Shown one piece after another: positions 49,204 to 57,928 of a DNA stretch of 64,000 bases. The notes under the pieces are model-generated. The model saw nothing but the letters and a program-made list of their open reading frames with translations. It had not been told where the DNA came from and did no database searches. The position numbers were made by a program, and so were the translations under genes. Every line of letters starts with the position of its first letter. Position 1 is the stretch's first letter. Source of the stretch: Gammaproteobacteria bacterium (GTDB lineage: Bacteria > Pseudomonadota > Gammaproteobacteria > Pseudomonadales > Azotimanducaceae); contig JAUIAV010000014.1 of the NCBI GenBank assembly GCA_030425195.1, positions 51,187 through 115,186 on the forward strand. Reading direction: 5' to 3'.

Positions 49204-50119
49204 AGAAGAACTAATAAATCATCGACTGGAGACACTAACTAGTAAGTGTCTGAACACGCCAGTTGGAGAGGAGAAATACTTTGTTGTCCGGGTGGGGGAC
49301 TACATCGGAACATGGAGCGATTGGAGGTCCATTGAACTGCTAACCCAACGGTTCCCCAAGACGAAGTATGAGGTCTACGAGACGCTTGAAGAAGCAGAAA
49401 TAGCTTTCGGCTCCTGTGGAGTTCGAACACCACTTACCGCCAAACGCCTTGCGGAGGACGCAGCCAATCGCAAGCGTCGAAAGCCAACTAGGAAGCGTCG
49501 CCGTGGAGTTAGAGCCAGAAAAACCACTCAATCAAAGTCAAAGACTAGTCTAGCTAGAACTGTTCGGGCGCCTGAGTCAGGCTACGACTTCCATATTTTT
49601 TACGACGGTGCCTGTTGGCCCAATCCAAACGGACCCTCCGGAAGTGGAATCGTTGTGTATCGCGATATGACACTCTTCAGCGCCGGATACGGCCGGCATG
49701 CGCTGAAAGGTACTAACAATCGAGCAGAGTTACAGGGACTTCTCGATTCACTCCGTCTAGCAGAAAAGCTTCAATCCACAGGAGTTAGTGTTCAGATACT
49801 CTCCGATTCCAAGTACACCCTTTGTGCCATGTTGGATTGGAGCCCAGATTGGATTGCAAACGATTGGTACGAACATAGTCCCAAGGAGCTTAAAAACCTC
49901 GATCTGATTATTCCGGCACGCAACCTTTTCCAGACTGTCAAACCCATTGTAGACCTCGTGCACGTGAAAGCTCACTCCGGCGTACAAGGCAACGAAATCG
50001 CTGACGCACTAGCAAAGAAGGCAAAAGAGGACGAGGTAAAGGGATTCAAGATTTTGAAAGGTGCGAAGCTGGCTGATTTCGTAGCAACCATGAACTTGCA
50101 TAGCTCTCGCGCTGCGTGA
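49196..50119 (+). CDS. RNase HI with N-terminal hybrid-binding domain
   Basis: A 307-residue RNase H that cuts RNA in RNA-DNA hybrids. Residues ~28-70 (Y-F-V-V-R-V-G-D-Y-I-G-T-W ... Y-E-V-Y-E-T-L-E-E-A-E) form a hybrid-binding domain of the kind usual in eukaryotic RNase H1. A basic linker (R-K-R-R-K-P-T-R-K-R-R-R) follows. The catalytic domain has Asp137 (Y-D-G-A-C), Glu178 (N-R-A-E-L-Q), Asp204 (S-D-S-K-Y-T), Asp270 (E-I-A-D-A-L-A) and His260. ATG at 49196 is preceded by GAGGAG. It is coupled to the Rep-like gene, suggesting R-loop or primer removal in element replication. Confidence 0.88.
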   Translation: MNEEELINHRLETLTSKCLNTPVGEEKYFVVRVGDYIGTWSDWRSIELLTQRFPKTKYEVYETLEEAEIAFGSCGVRTPLTAKRLAEDAANRKRRKPTRKRRRGVRARKTTQSKSKTSLARTVRAPESGYDFHIFYDGACWPNPNGPSGSGIVVYRDMTLFSAGYGRHALKGTNNRAELQGLLDSLRLAEKLQSTGVSVQILSDSKYTLCAMLDWSPDWIANDWYEHSPKELKNLDLIIPARNLFQTVKPIVDLVHVKAHSGVQGNEIADALAKKAKEDEVKGFKILKGAKLADFVATMNLHSSRAA

Positions 50120-50123
50120 CAGA

Positions 50124-51185
50124 TCAGCGCATCGCCTCGTAATCTACTGAAGAGTCTGGAAACTGCCGTTTCAGTTCGCTGAGCACTGCTTCCGTGCCCC
50201 GACCCCACATTTTCGTCAGTACATAGGTTTTGCCGTCCCTGCGCATTACTTCGTCGTCCGCAATGAACCAGCGTCGTGGATTGGGCTCGATTCCCTCGAG
50301 CCGCTGCTGCGCCTTGAGGTGCTCTTCCAGTTCATCCGCTGGCACCTCTCCGTCAAGCACCCGAAAAGCGTTATTACGCGAAGTGATAGCGCCAATAATC
50401 CTTTGTGGGTCAATGCCAGCATCAAACAAACCTTTGACGAATTGGAACACCGCTCTTCTTTTCGGCAGCCTTTCAAAGCGATCATCCCCAACGGTGACGA
50501 CATACTTCGTCAAATCCCTGCCCGTCCGTCGAGCTACCTGCTCCAGACGACTTTTATTCTTCATCTGGACTTGATAGGTCTCTGCCTCAGGGAGTGGAAT
50601 GATCTGCTGTATATCGACCAGCGTGCGCTGACCATCAACGTAAGGTTTTAAGCGAACACAACGAATATCTAATCCGCTGTCATTCAGCCATAGCACGGTA
50701 GTGGTTATTTCTTTCGAGAACTCCGCGGAGGCAAGAACAATCTGGACCTCCTGAGCAAACTCATTTTCTTCTTCGGATTCCCAATCGAGGAATTCAAGCA
50801 GGCGTGTTCTAGCGTCTGTGTCAGTATCTTCGCTAACGCCATCTAGGTGTTCTTGGAAAATCTCCACAGCTTGGTCGAATGTCAACGAGGAGACCATGGC
50901 TGCGTACCTCAGCGCCTGAAGCTCCATGTGACCGCCATCTTCGTTACGCTTAAGTTCGATTACCACCAGATTGCCATTGCGGTTGATTCCCAGTAGATCG
51001 ATCCGGCGACGGCTATCCTGCCAGTTGGAGAACTCCTCACTAATCAACAGCGTGTCTGGTGAAATGACCTCAATCTGGTTCTTAAGTAGTTGCTGAAGGT
51101 GATCACGCTCTCGGATATCCGATTCGGCGAAGGTCGTAGTCTGAAGGGGTTTCAACGCTCCTTCCGAAATGTCATAGATCGCCAT
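50124..51185 (-). CDS. DUF91 / NucS-like nuclease-fold protein
   Basis: A 353-residue protein whose N-terminal part has a NucS/DUF91-like PD-(D/E)XK site: R-R-I-D-L-L-G-I (Asp63) and V-V-I-E-L-K-R (Glu77, Lys79), then Q-A-L-R-Y-A-A-M (Gln in motif IV). The C-terminal ~200 residues are not recognised. Such proteins are common in defence islands. ATG at 51185. It is convergent with the RNase H gene (4-base gap). Confidence 0.75.
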   Translation of the reverse strand: MAIYDISEGALKPLQTTTFAESDIRERDHLQQLLKNQIEVISPDTLLISEEFSNWQDSRRRIDLLGINRNGNLVVIELKRNEDGGHMELQALRYAAMVSSLTFDQAVEIFQEHLDGVSEDTDTDARTRLLEFLDWESEEENEFAQEVQIVLASAEFSKEITTTVLWLNDSGLDIRCVRLKPYVDGQRTLVDIQQIIPLPEAETYQVQMKNKSRLEQVARRTGRDLTKYVVTVGDDRFERLPKRRAVFQFVKGLFDAGIDPQRIIGAITSRNNAFRVLDGEVPADELEEHLKAQQRLEGIEPNPRRWFIADDEVMRRDGKTYVLTKMWGRGTEAVLSELKRQFPDSSVDYEAMR

Positions 51186-51310
51186 AGCAATTACCGTCTC
51201 CCGTCCAGATGCGCGTCTTGTGTTGGTCTTTTTTCCGGAGACCGAAAAAGGTTCATGTGCCGAACTGTCACCTATATACCTATAGAAATTCTGATTAACG
51301 GAGACAACTT

Positions 51311-51484
51311 ATGAAATCAAAAGAAAGAATATCCCTAATTCGAGACGCGAAGGAACGAGGCGATTCCATGGATTTATTGGACGAGCACAACAAACCCACA
51401 GAAATAGGGATTTTGATGTTGCAGCTTTTTGAAGACATCATAGAGCAAGAGGCCAATGAACTAGCAGCTAACGCTTCGGAATGA
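51311..51484 (+). CDS. Small hypothetical protein (57 aa)
   Basis: A 57-residue frame, M-K-S-K-E-R-I-S-L-I-R-D to N-A-S-E, mostly helical and acidic towards the C-terminus (L-F-E-D-I-I-E-Q-E-A-N-E). ATG at 51311 follows GGAG 7-8 bases upstream. No family recognised. It lies alone between two minus-strand genes and could be a small antitoxin- or anti-restriction-like protein, but nothing shows this. Confidence 0.5.
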   Translation: MKSKERISLIRDAKERGDSMDLLDEHNKPTEIGILMLQLFEDIIEQEANELAANASE

Positions 51485-51545
51485 CGCGTCCTATCCCAAA
51501 CGAGCATCGCGCCTGCTGATTGGACTCCAGCGTAGACCCGAGAGC

Positions 51546-52322
51546 CTAGCCATGGCTGCGGTTTGCTCCGGATGTGCCACGAACTGGATTAAATTCTAGG
51601 CAGCGTGAATAGAATTCACGGTACCCGGAAGACAGGTCGTGTTGTTCAATAAACTCGAAAATGGTTTCCCAAGACAAAGTTGCAACTGCGATAGATTCCA
51701 GCGTCGGTAAGAACACAGTTTCGTACCATGCTTTTTTTGTTCCCGCGTACTGATCTACCCTGAGCAAAACTTTCCTCTTGATACTTTCCTTGGTCACCAA
51801 ATCTCCGAACACACCGGCGTCTATCTGCGATTGCGGAGCTACGACGTAAAACGCGCAGACATCCATCTGGGTGGCATCCAGCCGAGCCTGATCGACGAGG
51901 TGCACCAGACAACCAACGTTTCTAGCTGCTTGATCGTAGTCGGGTGCGTTCTTTGTTCCCCGTGACAAGGCACTACCCATTTTTGCCTCGATCACTACAC
52001 ATTGCAGAGCGTCGCTACGAAGACTGATCTCTGATCGGAGACCCGGTGCTACATCAAAGTGCCCGATGATGCCGTCTGCATGGGTGTGGCTCTCTGCTCG
52101 TCGATCTCCCCGCTTCTGAGGAAGGAACTGTGATGGCAATAAGCCTTCTGAATACCAACGAGCTCCCTCTGCGAACATCAGTTCGTGACTTACTTCGGGG
52201 TGTCGGCGAAACCAATGCAGCACTAGCCTCAACATCCAGCCTTCGTTGTAGAGCTGCGTTGGTGGCATTACCGCGGCGTCAGTGTGACAGCCGGAAAGCA
52301 GTGTGGAGATCGTCTTTAGCAT
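51546..52322 (-). CDS. PD-(D/E)XK-like hypothetical protein
   Basis: A 258-residue protein not assigned to a family. A nuclease-like pattern is visible: N-terminal helix with Y-N-E-G-W-M-L, Asp83/Asp90 in A-D-G-I-I-G-H-F-D-V, then V-V-I-E-A-K-M-G (Glu112, Lys114) and a Tyr/Gln helix (Y-D-Q-A-A-R-N). ATG at 52322 is preferred over a TTG 12 codons upstream. It shares strand and spacing (82 bases) with the recombinase-135-aa pair upstream. Confidence 0.6.
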   Translation of the reverse strand: MLKTISTLLSGCHTDAAVMPPTQLYNEGWMLRLVLHWFRRHPEVSHELMFAEGARWYSEGLLPSQFLPQKRGDRRAESHTHADGIIGHFDVAPGLRSEISLRSDALQCVVIEAKMGSALSRGTKNAPDYDQAARNVGCLVHLVDQARLDATQMDVCAFYVVAPQSQIDAGVFGDLVTKESIKRKVLLRVDQYAGTKKAWYETVFLPTLESIAVATLSWETIFEFIEQHDLSSGYREFYSRCLEFNPVRGTSGANRSHG

Positions 52323-52404
52323 GCGGTCGTTCCTTGACCGCACTATTTCTAGCGTCAAAGCCCGGTGGACTCTGCGATATGTGTCACAGAGGGATTCTCA
52401 GCCC

Positions 52405-52812
52405 TTATGTTGATTTCCAAACCAGATTGAAATGAATCAATGCAGCCTCCTGCACCAAATCACTATCGCCTGCCCATCCGCAAAATCCGATGGCAACAAC
52501 CGTCGGTTCCACCAAATCTGGTACCAGAGCTATCAGCCTCCCGAGGTCTGTATCGGTAAAGCTGACTTCAACACACATATAGGCGTCTTCATCAATGTAG
52601 ACATCGTCGACGTGGTGGCTGATGTATCGGGCATCGAGTTCGAAGGTGGAATCGCCAGATTCGAGTTCTAGCATCCCAATGCGCAGATCCGTCGTCAGGA
52701 ACTCGCGTATAGCCCGCTCCAGAAGCTCCCGGGGATAGATAATCCCCCGTTGCGGCGTGGGAAATCCGGCACGGATGTTTGTGCGGTAGGTTCTAGTTGA
52801 ATCTCTGACCAC
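52405..52812 (-). CDS. Hypothetical protein (135 aa)
   Basis: A 135-residue acidic protein of unknown function, mixed alpha/beta, with no catalytic motif I can point to. GTG start at 52812, overlapping the recombinase stop by one base, so the two are translated together. The first ~25 residues are basic and may be non-native if the real start is further in. Confidence 0.55.
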   Translation of the reverse strand: MVRDSTRTYRTNIRAGFPTPQRGIIYPRELLERAIREFLTTDLRIGMLELESGDSTFELDARYISHHVDDVYIDEDAYMCVEVSFTDTDLGRLIALVPDLVEPTVVAIGFCGWAGDSDLVQEAALIHFNLVWKST

Positions 52813-53477
52813 TAATCTGCCCAGAAGTCTTTGAAACGGTCTGGCGCTAAGTCTGTGTACTTGACGGTATGCTGGATGTTGCGATGACCCATGTACTGCT
52901 GGATGGCGCTAGTGTCTTGACCGTCATTGGCCAGCTTGTAGCCCGTAGAGTGGCGTAGGTTATGGGGGTGCACAGGGAAGCCAATCTGTGCAAGTTCGCC
53001 GGCTCGCTTCACCATTTTCCGCACATTGGAGGCCGTCATCGGACCGCCACGCTCGCTGACAAATAGATACGGCGCTGCCGGATAGTCCCTTCTGAGCTTT
53101 CGCAGCGCCCGCAACTCAGGACCCCGGACCGGGTGCACTGAGTCGATGCCATTTTTTAAACGGGATACGTGCAGCAGCCCGGTTTTTAGGTCCACCATGT
53201 CCCAGCGCAGAGACACCAGTTCAGAGACACGTAGAGCGTGCCTGTAGGCGATTAAGATCATGGTGGCGTCACGGTGGCCGTGTCTTCCAACACCTCGTGC
53301 TGCCGTTCTGAGGCGCTCCACCTCCTCAGCAGTGAGGTATTCCCGGGGCCGAAGCTCCTTGTAGGGACGCTGGACCGCAACTTTCCCGTTTTTGGTGGTT
53401 GGTTCCCCGCCTCTTGCAGTCTCTAAGTAGCTGATTTTGCTGATGGATACCTCCCATACTTTCCCGTTAATGGTCAA
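52812..53477 (-). CDS. Short tyrosine recombinase
   Basis: A 221-residue site-specific recombinase consisting of little more than the catalytic domain, like FimB/FimE. Catalytic residues: Arg83 (A-L-R-V-S-E-L), Lys108, His172 and Arg175 (H-N-L-R-H), His198 (Y-M-G-H-R-N), and Tyr207 (V-K-Y-T-D-L). The most upstream start is TTG at 53477, with no ribosome site, so the first ~40 residues are uncertain. The start lies inside a 36-bp inverted repeat and is 54 bp from the divergent STAND gene. Its substrate is unknown. Confidence 0.8.
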   Translation of the reverse strand: MTINGKVWEVSISKISYLETARGGEPTTKNGKVAVQRPYKELRPREYLTAEEVERLRTAARGVGRHGHRDATMILIAYRHALRVSELVSLRWDMVDLKTGLLHVSRLKNGIDSVHPVRGPELRALRKLRRDYPAAPYLFVSERGGPMTASNVRKMVKRAGELAQIGFPVHPHNLRHSTGYKLANDGQDTSAIQQYMGHRNIQHTVKYTDLAPDRFKDFWAD

Positions 53478-53491
53478 AAACGAGAAAGTAT
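53456..53491. repeat. 13-bp inverted repeat around the recombinase start
   Basis: ATACTTTCCCGTT (53456-53468) and AACGAGAAAGTAT (53479-53491) are complementary with one mismatch, around a 10-base centre. A further ACTTTCCCGTT lies at 53380-53390 in direct orientation. The geometry resembles core sites of tyrosine recombinases (13-bp arms, short centre). It could be the recombination site or an operator. A smaller AGTAT-N3-ATACT dyad (53487-53499) overlaps its right arm. Confidence 0.6.
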
Positions 53492-53531
53492 ACCATACTA
53501 TGCGTCTGCAGGTTTCAACAACTGGGTCAAT

Positions 53532-56500
53532 ATGGATATCTCCGCCTCAACAATTGGGAAGATACTGGGTTGGATCGGCAGTGGAGTGCGAAAGCTACGT
53601 CGTTGGCTGCTGTATCGACGCGCAGTCGTTCATTTTCTGTCGCCTGAACAATACTTTGCGGGACTTCTTGACAGTTCTGCCTCCATAAATCACACCCTTC
53701 CCTGCATCGGGAGGAATGAGGAACTCGATAGCGTTCTAGAGGCAATTGACTCCCGAAGTTTTCAGGCGATTACGATCTCCGCTCCACCCGGCGCTGGAAA
53801 AAGCCGGTTCTTGCTAGAGCTCTCGCGGTTACTTAGGGGAGAGACGCGGGGTTTACTCTGGTATCTAGCGCGAATGAGCTCAGGCGGAATATGGAAGGTC
53901 CACTTTGCTCGAAAAGGAAGCACCCGCCGACTAGATGAAATCCCAAAGTTAAGGAAGGGACGACTGGTCATCGTATTCGACGACGCCGCCGAGCAGAAAC
54001 AGCAAATCGCGGAACTTTTAGACTATGCATCGCAGACTAGTAGCGAAGGTCAAATCACTGTTGTTTGTGCCATTCGAAACAGCCAAACACGAAACATCCA
54101 ATCCGCTTATCTTTCTCTGGCTCCGGGCACTATCTTTCGGGAAGAACTGCACAAGCTAACCAAAGACGAGATCAGCGCATTCATCGATTGCGTTCTGCCT
54201 CAGATTCATCCACAGACCAAATCGGGCATCCTGTCCTTCACTCAAGACTCCGTTTTTCTAGCGGTACTCGTTTGTCAAACGTTGAAGTCAAATGAGGAGC
54301 TTATCAACCATCTAGCTGATCCGAATTTCATATTTCGCGTCTGCATCCAGCCTATGCAAGAGGCCGTGAGCGCGTTAGGTCACTCTGAGCAAGTGTCCCT
54401 CAATGTCCTAGCCGCAATTGCGGCGCTGAGTCCGTTCAACTCTGCTGACACCGAGATAATTGAACGCGTCAGTGCGTTAACGGAATCGACACCTGAAGAC
54501 ATCAGTAGACTGATAGACGCAGCGGAAACGGCAGGGCTTTTCGAACGCTTCGCATCCACACTACTACGCCCTGCTCCCGAACTATTCGGCACCCTGTTGA
54601 TTGAACAAGCGTGTTTCGGTTCGGACGGCAGAGTGAATGCATTCGCCAATGCACTCATTTCCGCATTCTTGCCAGATCACGGGAAGGAAGTCGTAAGAAA
54701 CGTAGCCAACGCGGGCTGGTCTCGAGGAGTCAGCCTCGAATTGGTCAGAACCTACGTTAGAGGTTTGCGTAACGCCATTGGTAACCGTAGTTCCGCGGAC
54801 GAAATGCAATGTATTGAACTTGTCGGTGAGTTTGCTTCAGTCGACCCAATAGAAGTAACGGACTATCTGGAAGTGTTGGTCAACTACTACTGTAGTCAAA
54901 TCGCACCCCGACCCGAGCTACGAGATGAGTGGAAGTATGTTTTTAGTGACGTAAACCCACTCCTCGTCTTTTGTGGCTCATTCGCGAATACGCAACACAA
55001 GGCATTGGAACTCACCAGAATCTTGTACGAGGAAGAAGCTATCTCGACGGGATACAGCAACAGAACTGCTGAAGACACTTTGGAGAAGATTGCTAGATTT
55101 GCCCCGCTAAAGAGCGTGGATCTAAACCGGAGCGCACTCGATCAGATCAAAGGTTGGCCTGCTTGCGGTTCAAAAGGCACCCTAGCCGCTCTCGTTGCGT
55201 CCCGTGGGTTACTCAAGTACACCATGGATTGGGACGAATCCGACGATTTCACGTTTCGGATGACGTCTCAACTCCTCCCGGCATCCGAGCCGATTCAGGA
55301 GATTCGCCGAGATGCAATAGAGTTCGTAAGTGATCCGAACATAGTCATATCAGACCGCACCACATCCGCATTAGCACTAGATGTACTCGGTTCTGTTGGC
55401 GAGATACGCGGGGGGTTTGCGCCCGATTCAAATTCCGAAACGCGAAAAATGCTTCAACGTGAAGAGCTACAGGTACTAAGTGCGCTAGACCGCATACGTG
55501 AAGCTCAGCTTACTCCCGTCTGTTCAGTCTCGATAGAAGACCTGCTGTGGAGGAAGTGGGCGTGGGGCTCACAGGTCGTGGCAGAAGAAGCGGAAAGGAT
55601 GCTAGCCCGTTGCGACAACTCGTCCATAAGTCGACTACAGCGGTTCCTCCTAAGTGGTGAAGTACCTGCTGCCGGAGGTGAACTCCTACGTGAGTATCAA
55701 GAGGGATCGGAAACAAGGCTGAATTGCTTCATCAGTGAGAAGCGAGATCAGAGAGAGACCTCCCGAGACTTGATCGACAGCTTCATTGACGGCATAGGTT
55801 TTACGGATGAACCGAACAACTGGATTTCGCTACTCGAAGAAACGTCCGAGGACACCGCAGAATTCTCGTGGAGGGCATGGCAATTCTTCGAGGCGTTAGG
55901 AAGACGATTTCCAACCTCGGCGTGGAGGATCGTCGATGAGAATAGCGCCGCACCTTGGTGCCAGTATAGAACCCAACTGCTTCGATCATTGCGCTCGAGT
56001 AGTACCGATGAATGGTTCCAACGATTAACCAATCTCGACACGACGTCAGACGACTATACGTTGATCCAATGGCTGTACGCCGCCGATACGGAAATGATTG
56101 ACGAACGAGAGCGTAGCTTCATCGAAGCGATGGCCGCAACCACCTCAGAAAAGCTCGGTTCCGCGGTTGTTGGATTTCTGGCTCACAGCCGTATGGCGGA
56201 CTGGCTTTTCGTTAGCAACCTCCTCCTCTCGCTGTGTCGGAACTTTCCAACGACCAAGAACCTAGATGAGACTTTGAGCCATCTAGTACATGAACGACCA
56301 GATGAACTGAAATCCGCGTTAAGTCCTGTCGATGAGCAAGCGTTAGACCTACTCCTGAGCCCGAACCGGCCGCGGAACGTCCCATGGCATGATCCCTATT
56401 GGGCAGGTCCGTACTTGAAGTTTGTTGCAACCGTTGATGCGAACCGCTTTATGGAGTTTTTGAGTCAATCCGCGAGCAGTATGGAGCAGTCAGACAGGTA

Positions 56501-57056
56501 CTCACTCCAAGTTCTCGGGCTTAGAAATGCGGATCACGCTCTGTCCGCAGCTTTGGACTCCGCGGACAAGGAAACAATCATCGATCAACTCATTGCAATG
56601 AGCCAATCAGATCATGTGATCACCTCGCAGATTGGTATCGGGGCGTTAGCTACAGGATTTGAACTTACTAATGCATCCCTTCAGGTACGGCTAAGCAATC
56701 TGATCGACATTCTAGACTACTCATCTGCAGCCAAGATACTTAGTGGATTTCCCATCACCGAAGACTGGTTGGACTGCGTCAGGGACCTGACCGCAGCGTG
56801 TGCAAGAAACAGTGACGGTCTACCGGCGATCAAAGATATTCTTTTACCAACGTTCTACATGGGCGTGAGACACCGTTCGCCGGGAAGTGCCTCGCCCAGA
56901 GACAGTCTAGTAGTGAGGAAAACGGATGAATTCCTCCAAGACGGCTCACTACCTGCAGCAGCTCGAAGTTATTTTGAAGAGTTAAAGAGAGAAGCCGAAA
57001 ATAGCATCCAACATGACTTGGATAGCGACGAGCGCCTTATCGGTAGAAGACTCTAA
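53532..57056 (+). CDS. Large STAND/AAA-type P-loop ATPase
   Basis: A 1174-residue protein with one N-terminal NTPase module and a long helical C-terminus. C-I-G-R-N-E-E-L-D (58-66) opens the module. Walker A is S-A-P-P-G-A-G-K-S (83-91) and Walker B is L-V-I-V-F-D-D-A (~145-152). After ~residue 300 the protein is predicted-helical with no known effector domain I can name, as in STAND proteins whose repeats sense a target. The first ~45 residues are amphipathic and hydrophobic. ATG at 53532 has only a weak ribosome site. Position in a defence island suggests an anti-phage sensor; this is inference. Confidence 0.75.
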   Translation: MDISASTIGKILGWIGSGVRKLRRWLLYRRAVVHFLSPEQYFAGLLDSSASINHTLPCIGRNEELDSVLEAIDSRSFQAITISAPPGAGKSRFLLELSRLLRGETRGLLWYLARMSSGGIWKVHFARKGSTRRLDEIPKLRKGRLVIVFDDAAEQKQQIAELLDYASQTSSEGQITVVCAIRNSQTRNIQSAYLSLAPGTIFREELHKLTKDEISAFIDCVLPQIHPQTKSGILSFTQDSVFLAVLVCQTLKSNEELINHLADPNFIFRVCIQPMQEAVSALGHSEQVSLNVLAAIAALSPFNSADTEIIERVSALTESTPEDISRLIDAAETAGLFERFASTLLRPAPELFGTLLIEQACFGSDGRVNAFANALISAFLPDHGKEVVRNVANAGWSRGVSLELVRTYVRGLRNAIGNRSSADEMQCIELVGEFASVDPIEVTDYLEVLVNYYCSQIAPRPELRDEWKYVFSDVNPLLVFCGSFANTQHKALELTRILYEEEAISTGYSNRTAEDTLEKIARFAPLKSVDLNRSALDQIKGWPACGSKGTLAALVASRGLLKYTMDWDESDDFTFRMTSQLLPASEPIQEIRRDAIEFVSDPNIVISDRTTSALALDVLGSVGEIRGGFAPDSNSETRKMLQREELQVLSALDRIREAQLTPVCSVSIEDLLWRKWAWGSQVVAEEAERMLARCDNSSISRLQRFLLSGEVPAAGGELLREYQEGSETRLNCFISEKRDQRETSRDLIDSFIDGIGFTDEPNNWISLLEETSEDTAEFSWRAWQFFEALGRRFPTSAWRIVDENSAAPWCQYRTQLLRSLRSSSTDEWFQRLTNLDTTSDDYTLIQWLYAADTEMIDERERSFIEAMAATTSEKLGSAVVGFLAHSRMADWLFVSNLLLSLCRNFPTTKNLDETLSHLVHERPDELKSALSPVDEQALDLLLSPNRPRNVPWHDPYWAGPYLKFVATVDANRFMEFLSQSASSMEQSDRYSLQVLGLRNADHALSAALDSADKETIIDQLIAMSQSDHVITSQIGIGALATGFELTNASLQVRLSNLIDILDYSSAAKILSGFPITEDWLDCVRDLTAACARNSDGLPAIKDILLPTFYMGVRHRSPGSASPRDSLVVRKTDEFLQDGSLPAAARSYFEELKREAENSIQHDLDSDERLIGRRL

Positions 57057-57072
57057 TCAGCATGTCCACCGA

Positions 57073-57780
57073 TCAATTATCAACAATGGTGTGTCTTCCT
57101 GAAATGCTCTTCTGGAATCCGTACATGTCGATGATTTTGGCTCGCGTATAGGTAGTTGATGTTGGCTCACCTGTGTCGAAACAGAGTAAACGCGACTCGC
57201 TGGCCAGACGATCTATCTCCTCATGGTTCGCATCGTAGAACTCCGCGATGCATAGCAGCGCAGTTGAGTTGAAGCTCCGAAAACCACATCTCCCGTGAAA
57301 GGCACTACGCATAGTAGCTGTGAAATAGTTGTCAAACGCCGGCACGACCCCGAATACTCCCAGCATTATCTTCGTCACAAGTGTAAGGTGCGAGGACCCA
57401 CCAGTTACCAGCTTCTTTAGATCGTTGTAAAGCGACGTCAACCTCTCAATGTTTTCGTCGGAATAGGAGTCAACATCAACTTCCCACATAGTTTTGTCTG
57501 CGGCGGCAATGTAGAGCACAAGTGGCTCGTAGTACTTCGCGCTTTTCCGGAGCAGACTACTTGATCCGCGGAGCATTCCCCAACTTGCTAAGTAGAATGC
57601 GATCATCAAACAGCTTTTTTCCATCTGACGAGCAAGATCGTCAGGTTCGGTCTCCTTGAAGTACTTATAGCAGTAGTCGAACGATGCGTATCTGCTATCT
57701 GGTTTAACTTCCTTTCGAAACATCGAAACGCAGGCGTCGATATCGTTCCTTGTTAGTACAGTGTTTCTGGTAGTCCGCAT
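57073..57780 (-). CDS. Hypothetical protein (235 aa)
   Basis: A 235-residue helical protein of unknown function. The stretch Y-L-A-S-W-G-M-L-R-G-S-S-S-L-L and the Y-Y-E-P-L-V after it look conserved and may be a family signature. ATG at 57780 is preferred; a start at 57840 would add 20 residues. It converges on the STAND gene (16-base gap). It might be part of that system or a separate cargo gene. Confidence 0.65.
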   Translation of the reverse strand: MRTTRNTVLTRNDIDACVSMFRKEVKPDSRYASFDYCYKYFKETEPDDLARQMEKSCLMIAFYLASWGMLRGSSSLLRKSAKYYEPLVLYIAAADKTMWEVDVDSYSDENIERLTSLYNDLKKLVTGGSSHLTLVTKIMLGVFGVVPAFDNYFTATMRSAFHGRCGFRSFNSTALLCIAEFYDANHEEIDRLASESRLLCFDTGEPTSTTYTRAKIIDMYGFQKSISGRHTIVDN

Positions 57781-57928
57781 TGTTCGATCACCATTGCAAC
57801 CAGAGTCTAAGAACCAGTATCGGGTTAACGGACAATCCACAAACTGCTATGTGCGGCATGTGATCGGCTCGCGACACTTGGAGAACACGATCTGATCTCG
57901 GGTTTCCGACACCTAACAGACTTTGTAC

